Shown in pieces: positions 1 through 5,985 of a DNA stretch of 12,138 nt. Position numbers and translations under genes: made by a program. Location of the stretch: NCBI GenBank assembly GCA_002367285.1, contig DFBF01000164.1:822-12959 (forward strand), in the 5' to 3' direction. The number at the start of each line of letters is the position of its first letter. Positions within the stretch are counted from its first letter, which is position 1. The notes beneath the pieces were generated by a model. The model did no database searches. It was given only the letters and a program-made list of their open reading frames with translations, and had not been told where the DNA came from. Source of the DNA: Rhodobacteraceae bacterium UBA3087 (GTDB lineage Bacteria; Pseudomonadota; Alphaproteobacteria; Rhodobacterales; Rhodobacteraceae).

Positions 1-944
1 AGCACGAATTCCTCGTCCTGGGCCGGGGCGCCGGTGTCTTCTTCGCCCAGCTCCTTCCAGCGCAGGGCGCGGTCGACCAAAGCCATGGAAATGGCCTTGC
101 GTTCGGTTTGGCCAAAGGTCAGGCCATAGCCGCGGGTGAATTGCGGGGGTTCGGATTTGGAGCCAGTGAACTGGTTCACGGTCTCGCATTCGGTCAATTC
201 GACCTCGCCGATGTCGATGGTGAACCCCAATTCAGGGATGTCCATTTCGACCGCGCATGTTCCGATCCGCAGCTCGCCAACAAAGGCATGGTTGCGCCCG
301 TATCCGCGTTGAGTCGAATAGGCCATGCCCAGCACAAACCCCTCATCGGCCCGTGTTAGAGACTGAAGTCGCAGCGCGCGATCGGCCGGAAGCTCCAGCG
401 GTTCGCGGGTCAGATCGCGCGGGGTGTCGTCAGATGCGGGTTCGTCCTGGATCAGGCCCTCGCGGTTCAGAAACGCGACGATATGGGGCGTCGGGGTCTC
501 GCGCGGGGGGGCTTGCGGGGCCTCGGGCACCTCACCCTCGGCAGCCAATTTGAAATTGAGCAGGCGGTGGGTGTAGTCAAACGTCGGCCCCAGAACCTGC
601 CCGCCTGGTGCGTCCTTGAAGGTGGCCGACACGCGTCGGTCACAGGCCATATTGGCGGTTTCAACGGGCTGGGAATGGCCCAGACGCGGCAAAGTGGTGC
701 GATAAGCGCGGATCAGAAAAATTGCCTCGATCAAATCCCCGCGCGATTGCTTGATCGCCAGCGCCGCCAGGTCGGGATCAAACAATGACCCTTCGGCCAT
801 GACACGGTTCATCGCCAGGGCCAATTGTTCCCGGATCTGCGCGACGGACAGTTCCGCAACCGAAGGATCACCACGGCGTTCTTCGGCCAGCCAGGCGTGC
901 GCATTGTCGATGGCGCGCTCACCACCCTTTACGGCAACATACAT
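1..944 (-). CDS. phnI: PhnI, carbon-phosphorus lyase complex subunit (3' end cut by window edge)
   Basis: PhnI is the nucleosidase-type subunit of the C-P lyase core. With PhnG, PhnH and PhnL it displaces adenine from MgATP with a phosphonate, giving ribose 1-phosphonate 5-triphosphate in the cytoplasm. The reading frame is open from the ATG at 942-944 (MYVAVKGGERAID) to the left edge, about 314 codons. It matches E. coli PhnI (354 residues) as I recall it at many points: ELSVAQI, EAIFLIRAYRTTL, PGGQVLGPTFDYTHRLL, DEGFVLGMAYSTQRGYGRNH, ELGFTIDIGE, TECE, EPPQFTRGYGLTFG and ERKAISMALVDRAL. The visible part ends at a stretch like AQDEEFV, so roughly the last 40-50 residues are missing. The start codon shares one base with the phnH stop (TGATG), so translation is probably coupled. 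phnJ would be expected next, beyond the window. Confidence 0.97.
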   Translation of the reverse strand, partial: MYVAVKGGERAIDNAHAWLAEERRGDPSVAELSVAQIREQLALAMNRVMAEGSLFDPDLAALAIKQSRGDLIEAIFLIRAYRTTLPRLGHSQPVETANMACDRRVSATFKDAPGGQVLGPTFDYTHRLLNFKLAAEGEVPEAPQAPPRETPTPHIVAFLNREGLIQDEPASDDTPRDLTREPLELPADRALRLQSLTRADEGFVLGMAYSTQRGYGRNHAFVGELRIGTCAVEMDIPELGFTIDIGEVELTECETVNQFTGSKSEPPQFTRGYGLTFGQTERKAISMALVDRALRWKELGEEDTGAPAQDEEFV

Positions 945-1507
945 CAGTCGACCCTCGTTGTGCGGGGCAGGGCCGCCAGGCGGTCCGCGCAGGTGAAAAA
1001 CATGTCCAATCCCAATGGAAACAGGGCGTGATTTTGGGTAAAGAATGGCGATTTTGGCAAGGTTAGAGCCGCTTTGTCGCGAATTCCCGGTCCTGAGAGG
1101 CTCGCGCCTTCAGGGGCCAAGTGGTCCGTCTCAACGATCAGAGTGGTCGACCGATCCGGGTACTCTGGCGTGCCAATCGGAAAGCCGGTTAGGGGCGCCA
1201 GCGCGGACCAGTTGCCAATGGCGAACATGGCGTGCGCGCGATCCGCAAAGGGCGCCCCCGTTTGAAAGGTAATCCAGTCGCGCAGCTCTTGTGTGTCGTG
1301 GCTGTCGGCCAGGAAAACCGGAGTTTCCGGGTCGCAAAGGGTCAGGACCAGAACACCTGCTGCAATGGAGAGGGGGGACGGGGGCGTTGCGCCATATCCA
1401 GTCTCTATCCGGCCTGGATAGGCCAAGGCGGTCATCGCGGCGCGAAAGGCGTGCGCGGATTGAATCGGGGCGTTTTCAAAGCCGCCTTCAAGGGCTGTGG
1501 CCAACAT
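944..1507 (-). CDS. phnH: PhnH, carbon-phosphorus lyase complex subunit
   Basis: PhnH is a structural subunit of the PhnGHIJ core, needed with PhnG, PhnI and PhnL for the first step of phosphonate breakdown. It is catalytically silent as far as is known and related in fold to PLP-dependent transferases without the cofactor. The 187-residue length agrees with E. coli PhnH (about 194). Recognisable parts are an N-terminal stretch with FRAAMTALAYPGRI (about residues 21-34), a central hydrophobic block with LTLCDPETPVFL, FAIGNW, and a C-terminal LSGPGIRD followed by FPLGLDMFFT. The ATG at 1505-1507 shares its A with the phnG stop, and the stop at 944-946 shares a base with the phnI start. This gives two one-base overlaps in a row, typical of equimolar subunits made from one mRNA. 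Confidence 0.96.
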   Translation of the reverse strand: MLATALEGGFENAPIQSAHAFRAAMTALAYPGRIETGYGATPPSPLSIAAGVLVLTLCDPETPVFLADSHDTQELRDWITFQTGAPFADRAHAMFAIGNWSALAPLTGFPIGTPEYPDRSTTLIVETDHLAPEGASLSGPGIRDKAALTLPKSPFFTQNHALFPLGLDMFFTCADRLAALPRTTRVD

Positions 1508-1947
1508 CAGTCTTCCCCTCTTACCATGGTGAAAAAGTCGACTTTGGTCGCGGCGGCCTTGGCGGCGCGGCTGCGTTTGGTCTGGGTCATCGCGGCTTCA
1601 AGCGGTGCAAGAATTGCCGCGCGAATGGTCATGGCTGCATCGGTTTGCATCAGCGCATCGATCAATGCGGCGATGCGGGCTTTGTCCTTGTCTCGCCCCT
1701 GAACATAGGCGTGCCCGACCGTGCCATCGGCCAGTTTCAGTGAACAGCGCGTCACGGTCATTTCGCCCAGATTGAACGGCGCGCCCGTGCCGCCGGTCCG
1801 GCCGCGCACCATGACGCCGCCCACTTCGGGCGCGCGCAGGACGGTGTGGTCAGGCACTTGGCCGACCCCGTCCCACAGCTCTTTCAGCTGGCCGGTGGGG
1901 GCTTTCGCCAGCAGGCTTATCCAGCCTTTTCGGGTGTCTTGGTTCAT
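1507..1947 (-). CDS. phnG: PhnG, carbon-phosphorus lyase complex subunit
   Basis: PhnG is the small subunit of the C-P lyase core (a PhnG2H2I2J2 assembly in E. coli) and is required with PhnH, PhnI and PhnL for forming the ribose phosphonate triphosphate. The product is 146 residues, close to the ~150 of E. coli PhnG. Family signatures are clear: LRAPEVGGVMVRGRTGGTG (about residues 37-55), then PFNLGEMTVTRCSLKL, then GHAYVQGRDKDKA and a C-terminal helical region with ALIDALMQTD. The ATG at 1945-1947 is preceded by GGAAAG about 8 bases upstream (on the minus strand), a usable ribosome site. It is the first gene of the minus-strand C-P lyase operon and faces phnF across a 93-base gap that carries the candidate operator. 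Its stop overlaps the phnH start by one base. Confidence 0.96.
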   Translation of the reverse strand: MNQDTRKGWISLLAKAPTGQLKELWDGVGQVPDHTVLRAPEVGGVMVRGRTGGTGAPFNLGEMTVTRCSLKLADGTVGHAYVQGRDKDKARIAALIDALMQTDAAMTIRAAILAPLEAAMTQTKRSRAAKAAATKVDFFTMVRGED

Positions 1948-1948
1948 C

Positions 1949-1977
1949 TAGACAGCTTTCCGATTGATCTATACAAC
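1949..1977 (+). promoter_or_regulatory. Possible phnF promoter overlapping the operator
   Basis: TAGACA (1949-1954, five of six to TTGACA) and TACAAC (1972-1977, four of six to TATAAT) are separated by 17 bases and read toward phnF. The inverted repeat at 1962-1987 covers the proposed -10 element, so a bound repressor would block it, giving autoregulation. The match is modest, and alphaproteobacterial promoters often depart from the E. coli consensus. Confidence 0.3.
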
Positions 1978-1987
1978 TAGACAAATC
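1962..1987. promoter_or_regulatory. Candidate PhnF operator (inverted repeat)
   Basis: An inverted repeat has 10-base arms GATTGATCTA (1962-1971) and TAGACAAATC (1978-1987) around the 6-base centre TACAAC. The arms agree at 8 of 10 positions, with perfect inner TCTA/TAGA and outer GATT/AATC. It lies in the gap between divergent phnG and phnF, close to both starts (15 bases from phnG, 53 from phnF). GntR/HutC regulators bind such two-fold sites, and PhnF regulators usually control their own divergent phn genes, so this is the best operator candidate. A further CTAGACA copy at 1948-1954 repeats the half-site at 1977-1983 and abuts the phnG start codon. Assignment to PhnF is inferred from position and symmetry. 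Confidence 0.7.
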
Positions 1988-2040
1988 ATACGGAAGAGAC
2001 ATCCCACCCGTCCAGAGCAATCTTGTGAAAGTTTAGTGAC

Positions 2041-2751
2041 ATGCCCCGAACACCGATCTGGAAGTCCATTGCCACCGCCCTGACGGCGGATATTGGCGCG
2101 GGACGATATGTGCCTGGTGACAAGCTGCCGACCGAAGCTGATCTTTCAGCCAGATTTGGAGTGAATAGACACACATTGCGCCGGGCAATTGCGGATATGG
2201 CAGACAGGGGCCTGGTGCATTCGCGGCGGGGATCTGGGGTGTTCGTCATGGCTGAACCAACCGAATACCCAATTGGCCGGCGTGTGCGGTATCACCAGAA
2301 CCTGGCCGCCGCCGGGCGCATCCCAGGTAAGAAAATTTTGTCATTGGAAACCCGCACTGCAGATGCGCGCGAGGGCGAGGCGCTGGGGTTGCAAGCGGGT
2401 GCACAGGTGCACGTCTATGACGGGTTGTCATTGGCCGACAATGTGCCGGTGGCCCTGTTTCGATCCGTGTTCCCGGCGCAGCGTTTTCCGACGCTTTTGA
2501 AAGACCTGGAAGACAGTCAATCTGTCACCAAAGCGTTGGAATTAGCGAATGTTAGAGACTATGTCCGGGCCCACACTCGCCTGACCGCAAAGCGGGCGAC
2601 GGCGCATCAGGCGGTTCAGTTGAACATCAGCGAAGGCGACCCGATCCTGCGAACGGTTGGGGTGAACGTCGATGTGGATGGTGCGCCTGTTGAATATGGG
2701 CGAACCTGGTTTGTTGGGGACCGCATGACCTTGGTGGTTGATGACCGCTGA
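2041..2751 (+). CDS. phnF: PhnF, GntR/HutC-family transcriptional regulator of phosphonate genes
   Basis: The product is a 236-residue cytoplasmic DNA-binding regulator. Residues about 5-70 form a GntR winged helix-turn-helix: IWKSIATALTADI, then GDKLPTEADLSARFGVNRHTLRRAI and LEG-like DRGLVHSRRGSGVFV. Residues about 85-232 form a UTRA ligand-binding domain of the HutC subfamily, ending in PVEYGRTWFVGDRM. The length is typical of the family. The ATG at 2041 is the first in frame after a stop at 2026-2028; a weak GAAAG lies about 10 bases upstream. Divergence from phnG and the palindrome between them support a PhnF role, repressing phn genes until a phosphonate or phosphate-related ligand binds. 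It is likely co-transcribed with phnM, 65 bases downstream. The ligand cannot be read from sequence. Confidence 0.9.
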   Translation: MPRTPIWKSIATALTADIGAGRYVPGDKLPTEADLSARFGVNRHTLRRAIADMADRGLVHSRRGSGVFVMAEPTEYPIGRRVRYHQNLAAAGRIPGKKILSLETRTADAREGEALGLQAGAQVHVYDGLSLADNVPVALFRSVFPAQRFPTLLKDLEDSQSVTKALELANVRDYVRAHTRLTAKRATAHQAVQLNISEGDPILRTVGVNVDVDGAPVEYGRTWFVGDRMTLVVDDR

Positions 2752-2752
2752 A

Positions 2753-2770
2753 CTGTCACACCGACGATAC
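2753..2770 (+). promoter_or_regulatory. Possible half Pho box before phnM
   Basis: CTGTCAC at 2753-2759, directly after the phnF stop, matches six of seven positions of the Pho-box repeat CTGTCAT. The unit expected 11 bases later (2764-2770, ACGATAC) matches poorly. It may be a half-site giving phnM extra PhoB input, or chance. Confidence 0.2.
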
Positions 2771-2816
2771 AGATCAGGGCTATGCACGGGCAAAACCACC
2801 TTGACCGAGCAGACAC

Positions 2817-3998
2817 ATGCCCCAGAAACTCCCTCCCATACGCCTGACGGGCGCCACTGTTCTTCGTGATGGACAAATGCAGGATCGCTCGGTCGTGATC
2901 GAGGACGGGCGGATCTCAAAAGGCCCGCATCCGGCGGTGGATCTGTCCGGTTTCTGGATATTGCCGGGCATCATTGATTTGCACGGTGATGCGTTCGAAC
3001 GTCATATTGCCCCGCGTCCGTCTGCGCCGTTTCCCATTGCCAATGGCCTTGCCAGTGTTGACCGGGATGCGGCGACGAACGGGGTGACTACCGCTTGGTT
3101 GGCGCAGAGCTGGTCTTGGGAAGGCGGCAAGCGCAGCCCGGACTATGCCGAAGATCTGCTGCACGCGCTGGACGCTTATCGGCCCCGTACCCTGACAGAT
3201 TTGCGCGTTCAGTTGCGCGTTGAAACGCATATGGTGGACAGTGGCGCGCGACTTTTGGCTGCGGTTCGCCGGCATGGCATCGATTATGTCGTGTTCAACA
3301 ATCATCTGGATGAGGCAGTCAATGCCTGGCAGGTGAAACCGGGGGTTATCGCAGATTGGGCCGCGAAGCATCGCATCAGCCCCGAGGAATTGATGTCAAA
3401 AGTGACCGAGGCCAAGGAACGATCGGGTCAGGTGCCGCGGTTTTTGTGCCGTCTGGCTGAAGCATTCGACAAAATGGGCGTCATCTATGGCTCGCATGAC
3501 GACGAAACAGCCGAGACGCGTGAATGGTTTTCAACCATCGGGGCGCGGATTTGCGAATTCCCCACCGCGCGCCCCCCGGCGGCTGTGGCGCGAGCCATTG
3601 GTGATCCCGTTTTGATGGGTGCGCCGAATGTGGTGCGCGGCGGCTCGCAAGGTGGAAATATCGCGGCCGTCAAATTGATCCGCGACGGGCTGTGTCAGGC
3701 GCTGGTCAGTGATTATCATTATCCGGCGCTGCATCAGGCTGCGTTTCACCTGGTGGATCAGGGCATCACGGACCTTCCCTGTGCCTGGGCCATGATTTCA
3801 ACGGTTCCCGCGCAGATCTTGCGCCTGCCTGATCGGGGCCGAATTGAACACGGGCGGCGTGCGGATCTGGTGGTTGTCAACAAGCAGACACAGGCCATCG
3901 AAGCGACCCTTTCAGGCGGAAAACTGAGCCACTTGTGTGGTCTGGCCGCGCGTCGTTTCATGGGGGCAGGTGACGGAATTCTTCTGGCGGCAGAATAG
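2817..3998 (+). CDS. phnM: PhnM, alpha-D-ribose 1-methylphosphonate 5-triphosphate diphosphatase
   Basis: PhnM is a metal-dependent amidohydrolase-superfamily enzyme that removes pyrophosphate from ribose 1-phosphonate 5-triphosphate, giving the 5-phosphate substrate of the PhnJ lyase. The 393-residue product is close to E. coli PhnM (378). Seen in order: an N-terminal beta segment with VVIEDGRI, then LPGIIDLHGDAFERHIAPRP with the metal-binding H56-x-D58, GVTTAW (89-94), VETHM with H138, FNNHLDEA with H163, YGSHDDET with H227/D228, PNVVRGGSQGGN (270-281), SDYHYPA with D299, and the C-terminal GRRADLVVV typical of the superfamily. E. coli has HTDN where this has HGDA, keeping H-x-D. The gene is on the opposite strand from phnGHI, in line with phnF. 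The ATG at 2817 has only a weak ribosome site. Confidence 0.95.
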   Translation: MPQKLPPIRLTGATVLRDGQMQDRSVVIEDGRISKGPHPAVDLSGFWILPGIIDLHGDAFERHIAPRPSAPFPIANGLASVDRDAATNGVTTAWLAQSWSWEGGKRSPDYAEDLLHALDAYRPRTLTDLRVQLRVETHMVDSGARLLAAVRRHGIDYVVFNNHLDEAVNAWQVKPGVIADWAAKHRISPEELMSKVTEAKERSGQVPRFLCRLAEAFDKMGVIYGSHDDETAETREWFSTIGARICEFPTARPPAAVARAIGDPVLMGAPNVVRGGSQGGNIAAVKLIRDGLCQALVSDYHYPALHQAAFHLVDQGITDLPCAWAMISTVPAQILRLPDRGRIEHGRRADLVVVNKQTQAIEATLSGGKLSHLCGLAARRFMGAGDGILLAAE

Positions 3999-4020
3999 CT
4001 GTCACACAGGTTTCATGCAG
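3999..4020 (+). promoter_or_regulatory. Pho-box-like direct repeat upstream of the phosphodiesterase gene
   Basis: Two 11-base units, CTGTCACACAG (3999-4009) and GTTTCATGCAG (4010-4020), are adjacent and agree at eight of eleven positions. Their 7-base cores CTGTCAC and GTTTCAT follow the PhoB recognition repeat CTGTCAT with the normal 4-base spacer. The site starts on the base after the phnM stop and lies 63 bases before the downstream ATG, right for a PhoB-activated promoter. No strong -10 box is evident. It indicates that the phosphodiesterase is induced by phosphate limitation independently of PhnF. Confidence 0.6.
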
Positions 4021-4082
4021 TATTAGTCACTGTTTTACACAGCGGCATCACACTGCCCCAGTCTGAAAAACTGGAGAAACAG

Positions 4083-5294
4083 ATGACTCTCAAGACTTCA
4101 ATTGCGGTACTGGCCCTGGGCCTGGTTGCCGCCCCGGCTTTTGCCGAAACTATCACCGTTGGCCCGCGCCCTGCTTATCTGATCGACCGTATGGCCGGCG
4201 GGGCGCTGCGCGACAAACTGGCGGCGTGTTCTGAAACGCCTCTGGTCCGCACCAATTTTTCGATCGGGCACCGTGGCGCGCCTTTGATGTTCCCCGAACA
4301 CACGGCTGAATCGCACCGGGCCGCGGCGCGGATGGGCGCGGGCATTCTGGAATGCGACGTGACCTTTACCGCCGACAAACAGCTGGTCTGCCGTCATGCG
4401 CAGAATGACCTGCACACGACCACCAATATTCTGGCGACCCCCTTGGCCGAGAAATGCACAACTCCGTTCGCTGCTGCCAATGGCGATCAGCCTGCCGGTG
4501 CGGAATGCCGGACCTCGGACATTACCCTGGCCGAATTCCGCAGCCTGACGGGCAAGATGGACGCGGCTGACGCGACCGCGACCACGGTCGAAGCCTATTT
4601 GGACGGCACCGCAGGGTGGCGTACGGATCTCTATGCGAGCCAGGGCGGCACGCTGTTGACCCACGCCGAGTCGATCGCATTGTTCCGCGATCTGGGGGCG
4701 AAATTCACTCCGGAACTGAAGTCCCCCGCAGTTGAAATGCCGTTCGACGGTTGGACCCAGGCTGACTATGCCCAGGCCATGATCGATGAATACAAAGCGG
4801 CTGGTATTCCGGCCTCGGATGTCTGGGCGCAAAGCTTCAATCTGGAAGATGTGCTGTACTGGATTGAACATGAGCCCGAATTCGGCGCCCAAGCTGTGTA
4901 TCTTGATGGCCGATATGATGTTGAAGGTTTCGACTTCATGGTTCCCCAAACATTTGAGCCTTCCATGCAAGAGCTGGCCGATATGGGCGTGAACTTTATC
5001 GCGCCGCCGATGTGGATGCTGGTCACCGCCGAAGGGGATGACATCGTTGCGTCACCCTATGCGATCGCCGCGAAAGAAGCCGGGTTGAAGATCATCACCT
5101 GGACGTTGGAACGCTCGGGCCCCTTGGGCAATGGCGGCGGCTGGTACTTCCAATCGACCAAACCGACCATCGACAATGATGCGGATTACTTCACCGTTCT
5201 GGACGCGTTGGCGACCAAGGTCGGGATCGAAGGCATCTTCTCGGATTGGCCAGCGACCGTGACGTATTATGCCAGCTGCATGGGTTTGAAATAG
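4083..5294 (+). CDS. Secreted glycerophosphodiester phosphodiesterase (GDPD family)
   Basis: The 403-residue product has a signal peptide (residues 1-21, ending in APAFA before ETI), so it is probably periplasmic. It belongs to the GDPD family, which hydrolyses glycerophosphodiesters to glycerol 3-phosphate and an alcohol. Catalytic and metal residues are visible: GHRGAP with H63/R64, PEHT with E72, ECD with E90/D92, and H105, followed by FTPELKSP, AQSFN and a C-terminal GLKIITWTLERSG and GIFSDWP. Several cysteines (for example C91 and near the C-terminus) could form disulfides. It is longer than E. coli GlpQ (about 358), with an extra segment around residues 120-190. The ATG at 4083 is preceded by GGAGA at 7-11 bases. 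An upstream Pho-box-like repeat and its own terminator make it a single-gene unit. True substrate specificity is unknown. Confidence 0.9.
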   Translation: MTLKTSIAVLALGLVAAPAFAETITVGPRPAYLIDRMAGGALRDKLAACSETPLVRTNFSIGHRGAPLMFPEHTAESHRAAARMGAGILECDVTFTADKQLVCRHAQNDLHTTTNILATPLAEKCTTPFAAANGDQPAGAECRTSDITLAEFRSLTGKMDAADATATTVEAYLDGTAGWRTDLYASQGGTLLTHAESIALFRDLGAKFTPELKSPAVEMPFDGWTQADYAQAMIDEYKAAGIPASDVWAQSFNLEDVLYWIEHEPEFGAQAVYLDGRYDVEGFDFMVPQTFEPSMQELADMGVNFIAPPMWMLVTAEGDDIVASPYAIAAKEAGLKIITWTLERSGPLGNGGGWYFQSTKPTIDNDADYFTVLDALATKVGIEGIFSDWPATVTYYASCMGLK

Positions 5295-5318
5295 ACTCTA
5301 ACCCGGCCAAAATGTGCG

Positions 5319-5349
5319 AAGCGTCCCGATTTAACTCGGGGCGCTTTTT
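5319..5349 (+). terminator. Rho-independent terminator of the phosphodiesterase gene
   Basis: Arms AGCGTCCCGA (5320-5329) and TCGGGGCGCT (5336-5345) pair over 10 bp with one U-G wobble in plus-strand RNA. The loop is TTTAAC and a T-run follows at 5345-5349. It lies 25 bases after the stop codon. On the minus strand the wobble becomes an A/C mismatch and no U-run follows, so it should stop only plus-strand transcription and not the converging phn operon. Confidence 0.88.
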
Positions 5350-5367
5350 CGTTGGGTCAGGGATGTT

Positions 5368-5985
5368 TTAGGCTTCGTATTTGTCCAGAAAGGCCTTGGC
5401 GCTGAGGCGACGAAAGTCATCCAGGGCGGTGCGAATGGCGTCATGTGACCAGTCCCACCAAGCCAGAGCCATCAGGCGGTTGGCGATGTCTGCGGGGAAC
5501 CGACGGCGCAGGGGGATCGCGGGCACGCCCGCGACGATCATGTAAGGCGGCACATCCCGTGTAACGACCGACCCCGAGGCCACAACTGCGCCGTGGCCGA
5601 CCGTGATTTCCGGTTTGATCTGGGCATTGTGACCGATCCAGGTGTCATGCCCGATCCGCGCGCGGCGGGATTTGCGCTGCGCAAAGAATGTGTCGTCCAC
5701 GCCTGCGCCATCCCAATAGTCCGACGAGCGATACATGAAATGATGCATCGAGGCGGTGGTCAGCGGGTGGTCTGTTGCACCGATGCGCACGAAGCTGGCG
5801 ATATTGGCAAATTTGCCGATGTCGGCATTGGCGATATCCGCGTAGCGGTCGCAATAGGAATAATCGCCCAGGGTTGAAAACGCGATGCGTGACCCTTTGC
5901 CGATTTCGGTAAAACGGCCCAGATCGGCCTGGGTCAGGTCCACATCCGGGTGAAGAAACGGTTCGTTTTCAGTCAGTCGTGGCAT
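5368..5985 (-). CDS. Phosphonate-cluster hexapeptide-repeat acetyltransferase
   Basis: The 205-residue product is a left-handed beta-helix acyltransferase of the LbH/xenobiotic acetyltransferase group, and resembles the family often found in phn operons (TIGR03308-type). Hexapeptide-like repeats appear at about residues 20-70 (ADLGRFTEIGKGSRIAFSTLG, then ADIGKFANIASFVRIG) and 109-150 (ARIGHDTWIGHNAQIKPE, then VGHGAVVASGSVVTRDV). The loop between them carries HH at 81-82, where catalytic histidines of this family lie, and PPYMIVAGVPA follows. The likely reaction is acetyl-CoA-dependent acetylation, perhaps of an aminoalkylphosphonate as for the unrelated PhnO, but the substrate is inferred from context only. 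Its start overlaps the upstream permease stop by one base (TGATG), so it is the last gene of phnCDEE. A longer frame reaching 6615 is alternate-frame noise inside the permease gene. Confidence 0.88.
   Translation of the reverse strand: MPRLTENEPFLHPDVDLTQADLGRFTEIGKGSRIAFSTLGDYSYCDRYADIANADIGKFANIASFVRIGATDHPLTTASMHHFMYRSSDYWDGAGVDDTFFAQRKSRRARIGHDTWIGHNAQIKPEITVGHGAVVASGSVVTRDVPPYMIVAGVPAIPLRRRFPADIANRLMALAWWDWSHDAIRTALDDFRRLSAKAFLDKYEA

Noticed and set aside
4098..4970. 290-codon minus-strand open frame opposite the phosphodiesterase gene
   Set aside because: It is antisense to a gene with intact catalytic motifs, has no ribosome site or recognisable domain, and its composition is typical of a GC-rich shadow frame.
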